Shown one piece after another: positions 24,020 through 32,271 of a DNA stretch of 64,000 nucleotides (its first letter is position 1; each line of letters opens with the position of its first letter). A model generated the notes under the pieces. The model was not told where the DNA came from. It was given only the letters and a program-made list of their open reading frames with translations, and made no database searches. Source of the stretch: DATFQE01 sp963733845 (GTDB lineage Bacteria; Actinomycetota; Thermoleophilia; Gaiellales; Gaiellaceae); NCBI GenBank assembly GCA_963733845.1, contig CAVTEM010000011.1:62001-126000 (forward strand), written 5' to 3'. Both the position numbers and the translations under genes were made by a program.

Positions 24020-24622
24020 TCAGCTGATCGCGGGAACAGGCTGCGGAGCCTTGGCTTGCTTGCGCTCGACCTGCGGGGCCCACGCACGGCCGAGTGCGCC
24101 GAGTGCGAGGACGATGAAGCCAATGCCGCTGAGCAAGAGCGCAATGCCGACGACGATGCCGAAGAGCGCCGTCTGCTCGGCCATGTAGCTCATGTTCAGC
24201 GCGGTCGAGAGAGCGGTAGCCGTGACCCAGGTGTCGCGGGCCGAGTTCGAGACGGGCTGCCCCGCCTTGTCCTTCAGTGCGGCGGCCTCGTCGCTCGTGC
24301 CCGCCGCGCCTTCCGGGTCGTCGGCAGAGACGAAGCGCCCCATCTGGGCGTAGGTCAGACCGTCGGAGCTCTCGAGTGCATGCGCGTGCATGACCTGAGC
24401 GAACGCGCGGGCCTGGGTGCCGGTCGCGACCGACTCATCGGCCCACTGGGACGCGTACCTGGTAATCGCCGGGTCGTCGGCGGCGCCGAAGACGATCTGC
24501 TCCTGCTTGAGGCTGTCGCGGACCGTCGCGCGGCCGTCGACGCCCATGTAGATCGCTGCGGAACCGAAGATCACGAGCACGATTCCCGCGAAGATGCCGC
24601 CGATCTGGAATAGCTTTCTCAT
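24020..24622 (-). CDS. Two-TM membrane protein upstream of nirK
   Basis: A 200-aa protein with one helix near each end (IGGIFAGIVLVIFGSAAIYM and ALFGIVVGIALLLSGIGFIV) and an extracytoplasmic loop of about 120 aa. The loop contains GRATVRDSLKQEQIVFG and a conserved-looking SNSARDTWVTATALSTALN. From memory, relatives in Actinobacteria are labelled 'aromatic ring-opening dioxygenase LigA', a name that nothing in this sequence supports. ATG 24622 has GGAGG eight nt upstream. It is cotranscribed with nirK and could be an assembly or electron-transfer partner. Confidence 0.65.
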   Translation of the reverse strand: MRKLFQIGGIFAGIVLVIFGSAAIYMGVDGRATVRDSLKQEQIVFGAADDPAITRYASQWADESVATGTQARAFAQVMHAHALESSDGLTYAQMGRFVSADDPEGAAGTSDEAAALKDKAGQPVSNSARDTWVTATALSTALNMSYMAEQTALFGIVVGIALLLSGIGFIVLALGALGRAWAPQVERKQAKAPQPVPAIS

Positions 24623-24702
24623 TGGTCGTGCCTCCATTCGTTTTGTAGTACCAAGGTAGGGCCGGAACGTTGCGTCTCTATCCGGGCTGAGGTACAGACC
24701 GG

Positions 24703-24719
24703 CTGCGGGTTAGCCGCAG
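24703..24719. promoter_or_regulatory. Palindrome CTGCGG-N5-CCGCAG, candidate operator
   Basis: CTGCGG GTTAG CCGCAG, perfect 6-bp arms, centred about 90 bp upstream of the ATG of the nirK-operon membrane protein. A near copy lies at 25094-25108. The shared core is TGCGG(G/A)T(T/A)AGCCGCA, consistent with a dimeric regulator such as the nearby NarL-type protein. Confidence 0.5.
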
Positions 24720-25033
24720 GTCTTCGCCGGCCGAAGAGCGGCGAGGCGCTCGCCGAGCTCCTGGACGATCGGAGCGCCCATCCCGGCCCCGGTGACGAGG
24801 TAGGCGCCGTCTGGGCCCTCGACAACGAGTGCCGGGCGACCGTCTAGCCGATCGACGCCGCGGCCGCCGATACGCAGGTCACGAAGCTCCTCGTAGTCGA
24901 ACTGCCGATTGACAGCGGCCCCCTCCGCTCCACGCCGACGCCCCTCGAGATGGAGCGCGTCCGGCCCGAGCGCAAGCCGCCCGATGAAGGTCTGCCCATC
25001 CGGTTCGCGCCACTTCACCGCGTAGGTCGTCAC
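24710..25033 (-). CDS. Conserved hypothetical protein, beta-rich
   Basis: A 107-aa protein with no recognised family. It consists mainly of short strands (TYAVKWREPDGQTFIGRLAL, LHLEGRRRG, FDYEELRDLRIGG) followed by ALVVEGPDGAYLVTGAG and a C-terminal helix (IVQELGERLAAL), a layout like pleckstrin-type or GRAM domains. One Cys is near the end. A TGCGG palindrome lies about 60 bp upstream of its start and another overlaps its stop, which suggests shared control with the nirK operon. Confidence 0.5.
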   Translation of the reverse strand: MTTYAVKWREPDGQTFIGRLALGPDALHLEGRRRGAEGAAVNRQFDYEELRDLRIGGRGVDRLDGRPALVVEGPDGAYLVTGAGMGAPIVQELGERLAALRPAKTCG

Positions 25034-25093
25034 AGCTCTCGTAGCCTAGGAGCGTTCCCGCGTCCACGTATCGTGGCCGCCACGCAAACTCAC

Positions 25094-25108
25094 TGCGGAT
25101 AAGCCGCA
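25094..25108. promoter_or_regulatory. Palindrome TGCGG-N5-CCGCA, second copy
   Basis: TGCGG ATAAG CCGCA differs from the copy at 24704-24718 in two of 15 positions, both in the spacer. It lies about 60 bp upstream of the gene starting at 25033. Confidence 0.5.
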
Positions 25109-25265
25109 AGTTGTCGCGCCGGCGCCTGGTGCGCTCTCCTATGCGCCTGGCGGAACGGATCCGCGGCCTAGTCTGTTGCGCCTCTCGCGACGATCCGTGT
25201 TTCCCGCAGGCGCGTCGGGGCTAGAACCGATGCCGGGCGGGTCCCGTACCGTGACGGTAGTAGGA

Positions 25266-26713
25266 ATGAGACGCCTCGCCGCAGTCCTCGTCTATGGGCT
25301 CGCGCTGCTGGTCGTGACAAGCGCGAGTGGTGCGACCACCGAAGCCGCGAGCCTCGCGTCCCCGGGAGTCGTCCAATGGCGCTTCCAGGTCAGCGGCCAG
25401 TACATCCTGCATCGGCCGGCTGTCGGTCCCGACGGCGGAGTCGTCGTCGCGAGCTCGAGCGGCGACGTGTACTCGCTGACCGCGGCCGGCGCGCTTCGGT
25501 GGGTCGTTCCCTCCGTGGGCGGGAGTGGAGGTCCCTCGATCGGGGTCGATGGGACGGTGTACGTCGCTTCGATGAGCACCGTCACCGCAATTGCCCCTGG
25601 CGGCTCGATCAAGTGGAGGTTCACGGAGCCCTCTTTCGGCCAGGGCGTGATCGCCGGCCCGACGGTCGGCCCGGACGGGAACATCTACGTGATCTCGGAC
25701 CTGGGCGGCCTGGGCGCGTTCGCTCTTTCGCCGGCCGGGCAGCTTCTCTGGAGCAACCCGGGCAACCCGACCTTCGCGGAGAACGGTCAGCTCGGCGTGG
25801 AGATCGTGTTCGGCTCCGGACGTCTGTATACAGCGTTCGACGAGCGCAGCGTCGCCCTGAGCACGATGTTCGGCCTCTCGCTGGGTGGAGCGCAGCAGTG
25901 GGCGAGAGCGATCGGTGGCAGTGACGACCCGTTCATGCAGCAGCAGCGCCAGCCCGCGACCGGGTCGGACGGCAGCCTTTACCTGACCGGGATGGGCGGC
26001 GCGAACGGCTGGGGCTTGAAGCGCGTCGATCCGGGCAGCGGCAACGTGCTCTGGAACTACTCCCCGTTCCCGTCGAACGGGATGTCGGCTCCCAGCGTGG
26101 GTCCGGACGGGTCGGTCTACTTCTCGAGGAGCCTGAGCTACCTCGAGTCGGTGACTCCCGCCGGCCAGTCGCGCTGGGTCTTCTCCGACGGCTCGATCAT
26201 CGACCATCCCGCTGTGAGCCCCAACGGCAGCGTTGTCGTAGCCGGGGTTCGCCCCAACTTCGGTCAGCCTGGATTGGTCCGTGCCTGGAACGCCGCGACG
26301 GGCACGGTCGCCTGGCAGATCGACCTGCCCGACGAGAACGGCGGCAACCAGATCCTGTACACGCAGCCACGCTTTTCCGCCGACAGCGGCACCGCCTACT
26401 TCGGCACCGCAATCCTCGGAGGCAGCGGAGAGTTCTCGTTCGTCTACGCCGTGGGAACGGGCTCGAACCCGTCGCCCCACCGCCTCCACCGCCGCCTCCA
26501 CCGCCTCCGCCGCCGACCCAGTGTGTCGTGCCCGGCGTCGTCGGCCTGACGCTCAGCGCGGCCCGAGCAGAGATCGGCGACGCAAACTGCTCGGTCGGGA
26601 GCATCACGCGCGTTCGCTCGAAGCAGGTCGGGATCGTGCTCACTCAGAGCCCCGCAGGAGGGACGACGCTGCCGAAGGGCGGTCGCGTGAACCTCACGGT
26701 CGGCCGCAGATAG
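25266..26713 (+). CDS. Secreted PQQ-like beta-propeller with C-terminal PASTA domain (frameshifted)
   Basis: An exported protein of about 482 aa: signal peptide (VLVYGLALLVVTSASGATTE), a propeller built of PQQ-like blades with repeated 'VGPDGxVYVxS' turns (VGPDGGVVVASSSGDVYSL, VGPDGNIYVIS, VGPDGSVYFS), then a poly-proline linker and one PASTA domain. The PASTA part reads CVVPGVVGLTLSAARAEIGD, then IVLTQSPAGGTTLPKGGRV, with a Cys pair. The frame changes at about 26465-26480, just before the proline run; the corrected frame gives twelve prolines in a row. Its partner protein at 36907 has the same PASTA end on a different repeat domain. Probably cell-surface binding. Confidence 0.75.
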
Positions 26714-26857
26714 TCGTCGTCTATGCGGCGTCCATGCTGCGCGAGACGTGCGCAGCATCCCGCTGCAGACTTCAGCGAAGCGGTCGTGAACAACCCGATC
26801 AAGTGATCCTCCCATCCGGGTGCATGATTGACTGCTGCGGTGGCGGCGTCCGAGGAC

Positions 26858-28213
26858 ATGCGGCTCCGCCGCCGGGGTCAGATCTTCATCGCCCTGGCCG
26901 CGCTTGCCTGGTCGACGGCCGGCGTCATGCAGCGCGGCCTCGACATCGACACGACGACGCAGCTCGCGGGCCGTGCCCTGTTCGCGTTCCTGGCGCTCCT
27001 GGCCTTCGTCGCGGTGCTCAATCGAGGCCGCGCATTCGATGCGTTCCGATCGATGGGCCGCGCCGGTCTCGCGGTCGCCCTCTGCATGGCGGTGGCGTCC
27101 AGCTCGTTCATCGTCGCCCTGAACCACGCCAACGTCGCGAACGTGCTCTTCATGCAGGCGGTGGCGCCGGTCTTGGCGGCGCTGCTCGCGTGGACGGCCC
27201 TCGGCGAGGCGGTCACCCGCCGGACCGCGGCTGCGATGGCGATCGCTCTGCTCGGCGTCACCCTGATGGTCGGCGGTACCGGCAGCGGCGGCTTCGTCGG
27301 CGTCGGGGCGTCGTTCCTGATGACGCTCGCGTTCGCCGCCGCGATCGTGATCACGCGGCACAAGCGCGAGGTTTCGATGGCGCCGGCGATCTGCTTGTCG
27401 CAGCTGCTGGTCTTCCTCGCCTTCGCACCGCTGGCGGAGGCGTCGACGGTGACTCGCAGCGACCTCGCCCTCCTCGTCGCGCTCGGCGTCGGCCAGATGG
27501 GGCTCGGGCTCGCCTTCCTGACCGCGGGCGCGCGCCTCATCCCGGCCGCCGAGGTGGCGCTGATCACGCTGCTCGAGATCGTGCTCGGGCCGCTCTGGGT
27601 CTGGATCGGCTACGGAGAGGAGCCGGGCCTCGCCACGCTCGTAGGAGGCGCGGTCGTGGTCGTCGCGGTGCTCCTCCAGACGCTCCAGCGCGCCGCGCCC
27701 ACCGTCGAGGTCGTCTCCTACGACCCCGGGTGGCGAGGGAGCTTCGAGGCCGAGCGCCGGCTGCTCGAACGCCTGTTGAAGCCGTGGCTCGAAGGCGGTG
27801 TCCACCACGTCGGCTCGACCGCCGTGCCCGGCCTGGCCGCCAAGCCGATCGTCGACGTCATGGCCGGGGTGCGCGACCTCGAGGATGCGCGCGATGCTTT
27901 CGGGCCGCTGCTCGCGAACGGCTACGAGCACGACCCGCATCGACCCGGAATCGCCCATCACTTCTCCAAACGGGAAAACGGACGCGTCACGCACGGCCTG
28001 CACCTCACCGAGCCCGGGAGCGACCTGTGGCGGGAGCGGCTCGCGTTCCGCGACGCGCTGCGCACGGATCAGCAGCTCGCCGCGGAGTACGAGGCGCTCA
28101 AGCGGGAGCTCGCGCGAGAGCATTCGGGTGACCCGCGGGCCTACACCGACGGCAAGCGGGCGTTCGTCGCCGCGGTGCTCGCCCAGTCCGGGCTTCAGCC
28201 CGGCCGCAGGTGA
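26858..28213 (+). CDS. EamA (DMT) transporter fused to a GrpB/UPF0157 domain
   Basis: A 451-aa fusion. Residues 1-280 are a ten-TM drug/metabolite transporter with two EamA repeats (QIFIALAALAWSTAGVMQRG, ANVLFMQAVAPVLAALLAWT, VALITLLEIVLGPLWVWIGY). Residues 290-451 are a GrpB domain (VEVVSYDPGWRGSFEAERRL, HHVGSTAVPGLAAKPIVDVM, THGLHLTEPGSDLWRERL), a nucleotidyltransferase-like fold of unknown activity. No start codon or ribosome site separates them. The N-terminus is uncertain: ATG 26858 precedes the first helix, but GTG 26840 is in frame. The end overlaps the converging DUF488 gene by 19 nt. Confidence 0.8.
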   Translation: MRLRRRGQIFIALAALAWSTAGVMQRGLDIDTTTQLAGRALFAFLALLAFVAVLNRGRAFDAFRSMGRAGLAVALCMAVASSSFIVALNHANVANVLFMQAVAPVLAALLAWTALGEAVTRRTAAAMAIALLGVTLMVGGTGSGGFVGVGASFLMTLAFAAAIVITRHKREVSMAPAICLSQLLVFLAFAPLAEASTVTRSDLALLVALGVGQMGLGLAFLTAGARLIPAAEVALITLLEIVLGPLWVWIGYGEEPGLATLVGGAVVVVAVLLQTLQRAAPTVEVVSYDPGWRGSFEAERRLLERLLKPWLEGGVHHVGSTAVPGLAAKPIVDVMAGVRDLEDARDAFGPLLANGYEHDPHRPGIAHHFSKRENGRVTHGLHLTEPGSDLWRERLAFRDALRTDQQLAAEYEALKRELAREHSGDPRAYTDGKRAFVAAVLAQSGLQPGRR

Positions 28214-28654
28214 ACGACCTCGACGCCGTGCTCGGCGGCGAGCCGCTCCGCGACGATCGAGCGGTGGCACGCCTCCGGATCGCGTTCGACGCAGAGGAGG
28301 GCCGAGCCCGCCGCCTCGACCGCGCGCAGGTCGACCGCGTCGAGGATCTCCTCCGTGTAGCGGCGAACGTACTCGGGCGCCAGCTCGGTTCGGGAGCGCT
28401 TGCCGACCCCCGCCCGCTCGTCCTCGGCGTACTGCAGCTGCCTCAGCTCGGTCGTCGGTGCCAGCTCGGGGTGGTGCCGGTACCCGATGCCCGCGTCCGC
28501 CAGCGCTGCCTGGAGGCGGGTCGCGTTCCCCCAGGCGTACTCGCTCCCGCGCACGCCGCGCCGCTGGCGGACGTCGAGCACGCGTTCGACACCGCTCCCG
28601 CGCAGCGCGTCCAGGAAGGCCTCGAGCGTCCAGCCGTAGATCGCCGATCGTCAT
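28195..28654 (-). CDS. DUF488 family protein (frameshift near the start)
   Basis: A protein of about 152 aa of the DUF488 family. It has LDVRQRRGVRGSEYAWGNAT, YRHHPELAPT and ALLCVERDPEACHRSIVAER, where the Cys-His and upstream Arg residues are the family's conserved set. The region from about 28640 to 28581 encodes YGWTLEAFLDALRGSGVERV in the correct frame, but no start codon is in that frame; ATG 28654 (MTI) would join it after a one-base shift at about 28644. The function of the family is unknown. Confidence 0.7.
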
Positions 28655-28702
28655 GAGTGAAGACGCGATCTCCACAGGATGCCCTGGTTTAGTCTCCCGA
28701 GC

Positions 28703-29164
28703 GTGGAAGGCATCATCGTCGGCGTCGACGATTCCGAGGAGTCCCGCGGAGCGCTCCGCTGGGCGCTCGAGGAGGGGCGGGCCCGCGGCTCTCAGGTCGT
28801 GGCGATCCATGCCTGGCGGCCGCCGGTGATGTCGCCGGTCATGGACGTCGCGCCCGTTCCTCCCGCCATGCCCGCCGACATCACGGCCCTGATCGAAACC
28901 GTCCGGGAGGCGGCGCAGGAGCTGGTCGAGCGAGTCGTCCGGGAGGAGGGCGGTGACGATCCGGGCGTGGACGTTCGTCCGCTGGCGGTCGAGGACGAAC
29001 CGGCGAACGCCCTGCTGGACGCCGCCAGAGGTGCGGATCTGCTCGTGGTGGGGTCGCGCGGCCTCGGCGGCTTCAAGGGCCTGCTGCTCGGCTCGGTCAG
29101 CCACCAGGTGGCGCAGCACGCGCCGTGCCCGGTCGTGATCCACCGCCGCACTGCGGACCGCTAG
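28703..29164 (+). CDS. Universal stress protein (UspA), ATP-binding type
   Basis: A 153-aa Usp domain. It begins EGIIVGVDDSEESRGALRWA and ends with the nucleotide-binding signature GSRGLGGFKGLLLGSVSHQV (G-x2-G-x9-G-S), then HAPCPVVIH. The latter motif marks the ATP-binding subgroup that acts in stress and dormancy. GTG 28703 is preferred since the domain starts there, though ATG 28679 is in frame. Its TAG stop shares the tetranucleotide CTAG with the stop of the converging bicupin gene. Confidence 0.85.
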   Translation: MEGIIVGVDDSEESRGALRWALEEGRARGSQVVAIHAWRPPVMSPVMDVAPVPPAMPADITALIETVREAAQELVERVVREEGGDDPGVDVRPLAVEDEPANALLDAARGADLLVVGSRGLGGFKGLLLGSVSHQVAQHAPCPVVIHRRTADR

Positions 29165-30096
29165 CGCTCGGGCTCGCCGTCCCAGTAGTCGAGGTGCTCG
29201 ACGCGGCCGATGACGCCGATGCCACGCCAGTTGATCTTGTTCGAGCGGGGGTAGTACGCGATGTCGTTCGGCTCTCTGGTGCCGTAGAGCAGCATCGTCA
29301 TCCCGTCCTCGCCGGCGCGAAAGGCGTGTCCGATCCCCGTCCCCGCCGGCCGCGACACCACGTGTCCGGCGCGGACGGCGACGTCCTCGCGCTTCCGGCC
29401 GCGCGAGGCGGCACGGGGTGAGGGCCAGAGCTCGAGAGTGCCGTCGCCCTCGAGGATCACGAACGCCTCCTCGTCGGCCGAGTGGCAGTGTGGCGGCGCG
29501 CCGAGCTCTCCGGGCTCCAGGCGCAGCCAGCTCAGCCCCGTCTGCACGGAGCCGGCCGAGTCGGCGAGCTCCTTCCAGACCTTGCCCTCGCCGTCCGGGG
29601 GGTCGCCCACGTTCACGATGTTCTGAGGCCGCGCGGACGGCTCGCCGAACTCGAGCGGATCGGCCTGCGCCTCGACCTCCCAGGGATCGTCCGTCCGCCC
29701 CTGGACCCACGGCCAGCCGAGGCGGATCGCCTGCGAGCGGGGCAGCCAGCCGAGCTCCGTCGGATGCCGCGTGCCGTAGATGAGGACTTCCAGCCCTTCA
29801 GGGCCGCCGCGCAGCGTGTGCTCCTCGTGATCGGCCAGGTGGACGATGCAGTCGCCGGGGCCGATCTCGTACACGGCCTCGTCCTGCCAGGACAGCCCGG
29901 AGCCGCCGAGCACGTAGACGATCTCCTCCGACGCGCCGTGCGAGTGGGGAGGGGTCGAGAGCCGTCCCGGCTCGATGCGGACGCGGTTCACGCCGACGCG
30001 CTGCGTGCCGGCCGCGTCGCCAAGCCGCTGCCAGTCGGCGGCCATCTCACCCTTCTCGCGACGCTGCCACTCGACCTCGTCCCAGTGCGCGATCAC
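29161..30096 (-). CDS. Bicupin protein
   Basis: A 311-aa protein with two cupin domains. Cupin 1 (about 40-115) has PPHSHGASEEIVYVLGGSG and GPGDCIVHLADHEEHT; cupin 2 (about 190-270) has APPHCHSADEEAFVILEGDG and RPAGTGIGHAFRAG. Each first motif gives the H-x-H-x(3-5)-E metal ligands and each second motif a further His, so both sites can hold a metal. Both domains are followed by the same pattern YGTRxPxxxxxxPRS, showing internal duplication. An oxygenase, isomerase or sugar-binding role is possible; context does not decide. Confidence 0.75.
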   Translation of the reverse strand: MIAHWDEVEWQRREKGEMAADWQRLGDAAGTQRVGVNRVRIEPGRLSTPPHSHGASEEIVYVLGGSGLSWQDEAVYEIGPGDCIVHLADHEEHTLRGGPEGLEVLIYGTRHPTELGWLPRSQAIRLGWPWVQGRTDDPWEVEAQADPLEFGEPSARPQNIVNVGDPPDGEGKVWKELADSAGSVQTGLSWLRLEPGELGAPPHCHSADEEAFVILEGDGTLELWPSPRAASRGRKREDVAVRAGHVVSRPAGTGIGHAFRAGEDGMTMLLYGTREPNDIAYYPRSNKINWRGIGVIGRVEHLDYWDGEPER

Positions 30097-30129
30097 GCCC
30101 CGGAACCTACAGCCCTATAGCCTCACGGA

Positions 30130-30585
30130 GTGGCTTCCGACAAGTCCGAGCACCTGACCGCGGCTCAGAAGGCCCAGCTCGAGGCCGAGTTGGCCGATCT
30201 CGAGGGGCCTCGGCGCGCCGAGGCCGTACAGGCGATCGCCACCGCGCGCGGCTTCGGCGACCTGTCCGAGAACTTCGAGTACCACGCCGCCAAGAACGAG
30301 CAGGGGCTATTGGAGCGCCGGATCACGCTGCTGCGAGACCGACTCGACCGAGCGGTGCTGGTGGACGAGTCGAAGACGGCCGCGAGCGGGGTCGTCGGGA
30401 TCGGCTCGACGGTCGTCGTCGAGGACGACCTGGGCGAGCAGCTGGAGGTGCAGATCTCGAGTGTGGGCGGCGTCTCGCCCGACTCGCCCCTCGGCGGCGC
30501 GCTGCTCGGCCACAAGGTCGGCGACGAGGTCGAGGTCCGGGCGCCGAAGCGCTCCTGGCGGGCTCGGATCCTGACGATCGGCTAG
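30130..30585 (+). CDS. greA: Transcription elongation factor GreA
   Basis: A 151-aa GreA. The N-terminal coiled coil carries the catalytic acidic tip in GFGDLSENFEYHAAKNEQ (Asp, Glu), which reaches the RNA polymerase active site and stimulates cleavage of backtracked RNA. The C-terminal FKBP-like domain includes VGIGSTVVVEDDLG, SPDSPLGGALLGHKVGDEVE and ends RARILTIG. Length and motif order are standard. The start is GTG 30130. Its TAG overlaps the TAG of the converging MarR gene in the palindrome CTAG. Confidence 0.93.
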   Translation: MASDKSEHLTAAQKAQLEAELADLEGPRRAEAVQAIATARGFGDLSENFEYHAAKNEQGLLERRITLLRDRLDRAVLVDESKTAASGVVGIGSTVVVEDDLGEQLEVQISSVGGVSPDSPLGGALLGHKVGDEVEVRAPKRSWRARILTIG

Positions 30586-31097
30586 GTCAGACCGCCGCAG
30601 GCGTCGTCGCCGTGGGCGACACCCGGGAGCTTCCCGAGCGACGCTGCGAGTTGCTCGATCTCCTCGCAGGAGAGGTGATCCTCGAAGAGCGTCTTGATCG
30701 ACGCGACGTGGCCGCAGGAGGCAGCTTCCAGCGTCGAGCGGCCCTCGTCGGTCAGTTGCGCGTACGTCACCCGCAGGTCGGTCGGGCAGGTGGCCCGCTC
30801 GACCAGACCGGCCTGCTCGAGGCCTTCGAGCAAGCGCGTGATCCCGGAAGGGGTCAGCAGGAGCCGGCGGGCGAGGTCGATGCGCTTCAGGCGCTGGTCC
30901 GGGGCGGTGGAGAGCACGAGCAGTGCCTCGTAGTCGTTGATCGTCAGGCCGTGCTCCTCCTGCAGGGAGGTGCTGAGCAGCCGCGTTGTGACGGCCTGCG
31001 CGCGCAGGAGCAGAGCGAATGCCTGCACCGCCGGCCCTGTCTCGACGCTGTCGGCTCGAGAGATAACTGCTTGATCAGACAATACTTGACACCTCAA
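30582..31097 (-). CDS. MarR-family regulator
   Basis: A 171-aa winged-helix repressor. The dimerisation helices at both ends flank the DNA-binding core: LTINDYEALLVLSTAPDQRL, DLARRLLLTPSGITRLLEGL and the wing LVERATCPTDLRVTYAQLTD. There are Cys residues at about 4, 111, 127, 143 and 166, which would permit redox sensing as in OhrR-type members, unproven here. Of the possible starts, TTG 31097 and in-frame TTGs or GTGs further in cannot be separated. It is divergent from YceI and an FMN reductase, whose promoter contains the palindrome TTGA-N4-TCAA. Confidence 0.8.
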   Translation of the reverse strand: MRCQVLSDQAVISRADSVETGPAVQAFALLLRAQAVTTRLLSTSLQEEHGLTINDYEALLVLSTAPDQRLKRIDLARRLLLTPSGITRLLEGLEQAGLVERATCPTDLRVTYAQLTDEGRSTLEAASCGHVASIKTLFEDHLSCEEIEQLAASLGKLPGVAHGDDACGGLT

Positions 31098-31114
31098 ACT
31101 TTTCTCGCTAGATT
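31086..31114 (+). promoter_or_regulatory. YceI promoter with candidate MarR operator
   Basis: TTGACA (31086-31091), 17-nt spacer, TAGATT (31109-31114), 35 nt before the YceI start. The -35 box is part of TTGACACCTCAA, an inverted repeat TTGA-N4-TCAA, where a MarR dimer could block RNA polymerase. The region is also unusually AT-rich for this window. Confidence 0.5.
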
Positions 31115-31148
31115 AGTTGCGCACTCAAATAGTACACGAAAGGAAGAA

Positions 31149-31688
31149 ATGAGCATCACTGCAACGAGGGAGTTCACCGGTACCTGGCAGCTCGATCCCG
31201 TGCACTCGACGGTCGGGTTCGAGGTCGACTACATGGCCGGCACGTTCAAGGGCGAGTTCGACCAGGTCTCGGCTCAGCTGTCCGCCGACGGCGACCGCGC
31301 GCGCCTCGAGGGTGTGGCGCAGGTCTCCAGCGTCGATGTCAAGGACGAGAATCTCAACGCCCACCTCCAGTCGCCCGACTTCTTCGACGCCGAGCGCCAC
31401 CCCGAGCTCCGCTTCACCGCGGAAAACGTCGATCTGAGCGCAGTCGAGGTCACCGCCAGGGGTGAGCTGACGATCAAGGGCGTCGCCCGCCCGACCGAGG
31501 TGACCGGGACGGCCACGGCTCCGCTGGCCGATCCCTACGGCAACGAGCGGATCGGGCTTCGGCTCACTGCGGCGGTCGACCGCACCGACTTCGGCGTCAG
31601 CTGGAACGCGCCGCTGCCTAGCGGCGAGCCGGCCCTGGCGGCCGACGTCCGCATCGTCACCGACCTGCAGTTCGTGAAGGCGGCGTAG
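31149..31688 (+). CDS. YceI family lipid/quinone-binding protein
   Basis: A 179-aa beta-barrel protein of the YceI family. It starts GTWQLDPVHSTVGFEVDYMA and has the family blocks VDVKDENLNAHLQSPDFFD, FTAENVDLSAVEVTARGELT and IKGVARPTEVTG, ending FGVSWNAPLP and VRIVTDLQFVKA. Relatives bind polyisoprenoids or quinones. No signal peptide is present, so this one is cytoplasmic. It is followed after 5 nt by a flavin reductase, which fits a quinone-handling operon controlled by the divergent MarR protein. Confidence 0.87.
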   Translation: MSITATREFTGTWQLDPVHSTVGFEVDYMAGTFKGEFDQVSAQLSADGDRARLEGVAQVSSVDVKDENLNAHLQSPDFFDAERHPELRFTAENVDLSAVEVTARGELTIKGVARPTEVTGTATAPLADPYGNERIGLRLTAAVDRTDFGVSWNAPLPSGEPALAADVRIVTDLQFVKAA

Positions 31689-31693
31689 AGACG

Positions 31694-32251
31694 ATGAAGA
31701 TCCTCGCCGTCTCCGGCAGCCTCCGCTCCGGCTCCCACAACACGAACCTGCTCCGCGCGGCGGGCGAGCTCCTGCCCGACGGCGTCGAGCTCGAGCTGTG
31801 GGACGGGCTCAAGGCGGTGCCGCCGTACGACGAGGACGATGAGATCGGCGGAGCGCCGGCGGCCGTCGCAGAGCTTCGCGACGCGATCGCCGGCGCCGAC
31901 GCCCTGCTCTTCGCGACGCCCGAATACAACTCGTCCGTCCCGGGCGTCCTGAAGAACGCAATCGACTGGGCGTCCCGGCCCAGGGCCGCCGCCGCGCTGC
32001 GGAACAAGCCCGTCGCGGTCGTCGGCGCGAGCACCGGCATGTTCGGCGCCGTCTGGGCGCAGGCGGAGCTCCGCAAGGTGCTTGCGAGCGCCGGAGCCCG
32101 CGTGCTCGAAGGCGAGCTGCCGGTTCCCGCCGCGCACACACGCTTCGACGAGGGCGGCAGGCTCCTGGACGAGGAGATCCGCATGCGGCTCGAGGAGGTC
32201 ATGCACGGCCTCGTCGCCTCCGCCTCGGTTCGCGAGCCGGTCGCCGCCTGA
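31694..32251 (+). CDS. NADPH-dependent FMN reductase/quinone reductase
   Basis: A 185-aa flavodoxin-like enzyme. The phosphate loop is ILAVSGSLRSGSHNTNLLRA and the second flavin motif is ATPEYNSSVPGVLKNAIDWA, with GASTGMFGAVWAQAEL nearby; these define the FMN_red (azoreductase/chromate/quinone reductase) family. It probably transfers two electrons from NAD(P)H to quinones or azo compounds. ATG 31694 lies 5 nt after the YceI stop. Likely regulated with YceI by the MarR protein. Confidence 0.87.
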   Translation: MKILAVSGSLRSGSHNTNLLRAAGELLPDGVELELWDGLKAVPPYDEDDEIGGAPAAVAELRDAIAGADALLFATPEYNSSVPGVLKNAIDWASRPRAAAALRNKPVAVVGASTGMFGAVWAQAELRKVLASAGARVLEGELPVPAAHTRFDEGGRLLDEEIRMRLEEVMHGLVASASVREPVAA

Positions 32252-32271
32252 CGAGCCGTTAGGCTCGACGC

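Noticed and set aside
24020..24622. Ring-opening dioxygenase (LigA) label for the membrane protein
   Set aside because: There are two TM helices and no metal-binding dioxygenase motif; the name is probably a propagated error.
26475..26520. A CCG/CCT repeat as a possible unstable microsatellite
   Set aside because: In the corrected frame it is the proline linker before the PASTA domain. Slippage is possible but nothing more is shown.
26444..29710. A minus-strand open frame of about 1090 codons
   Set aside because: It lies opposite well-supported genes (EamA-GrpB, UspA) and has Arg/Gly/Ala-rich low-complexity sequence. It is an effect of high GC content.
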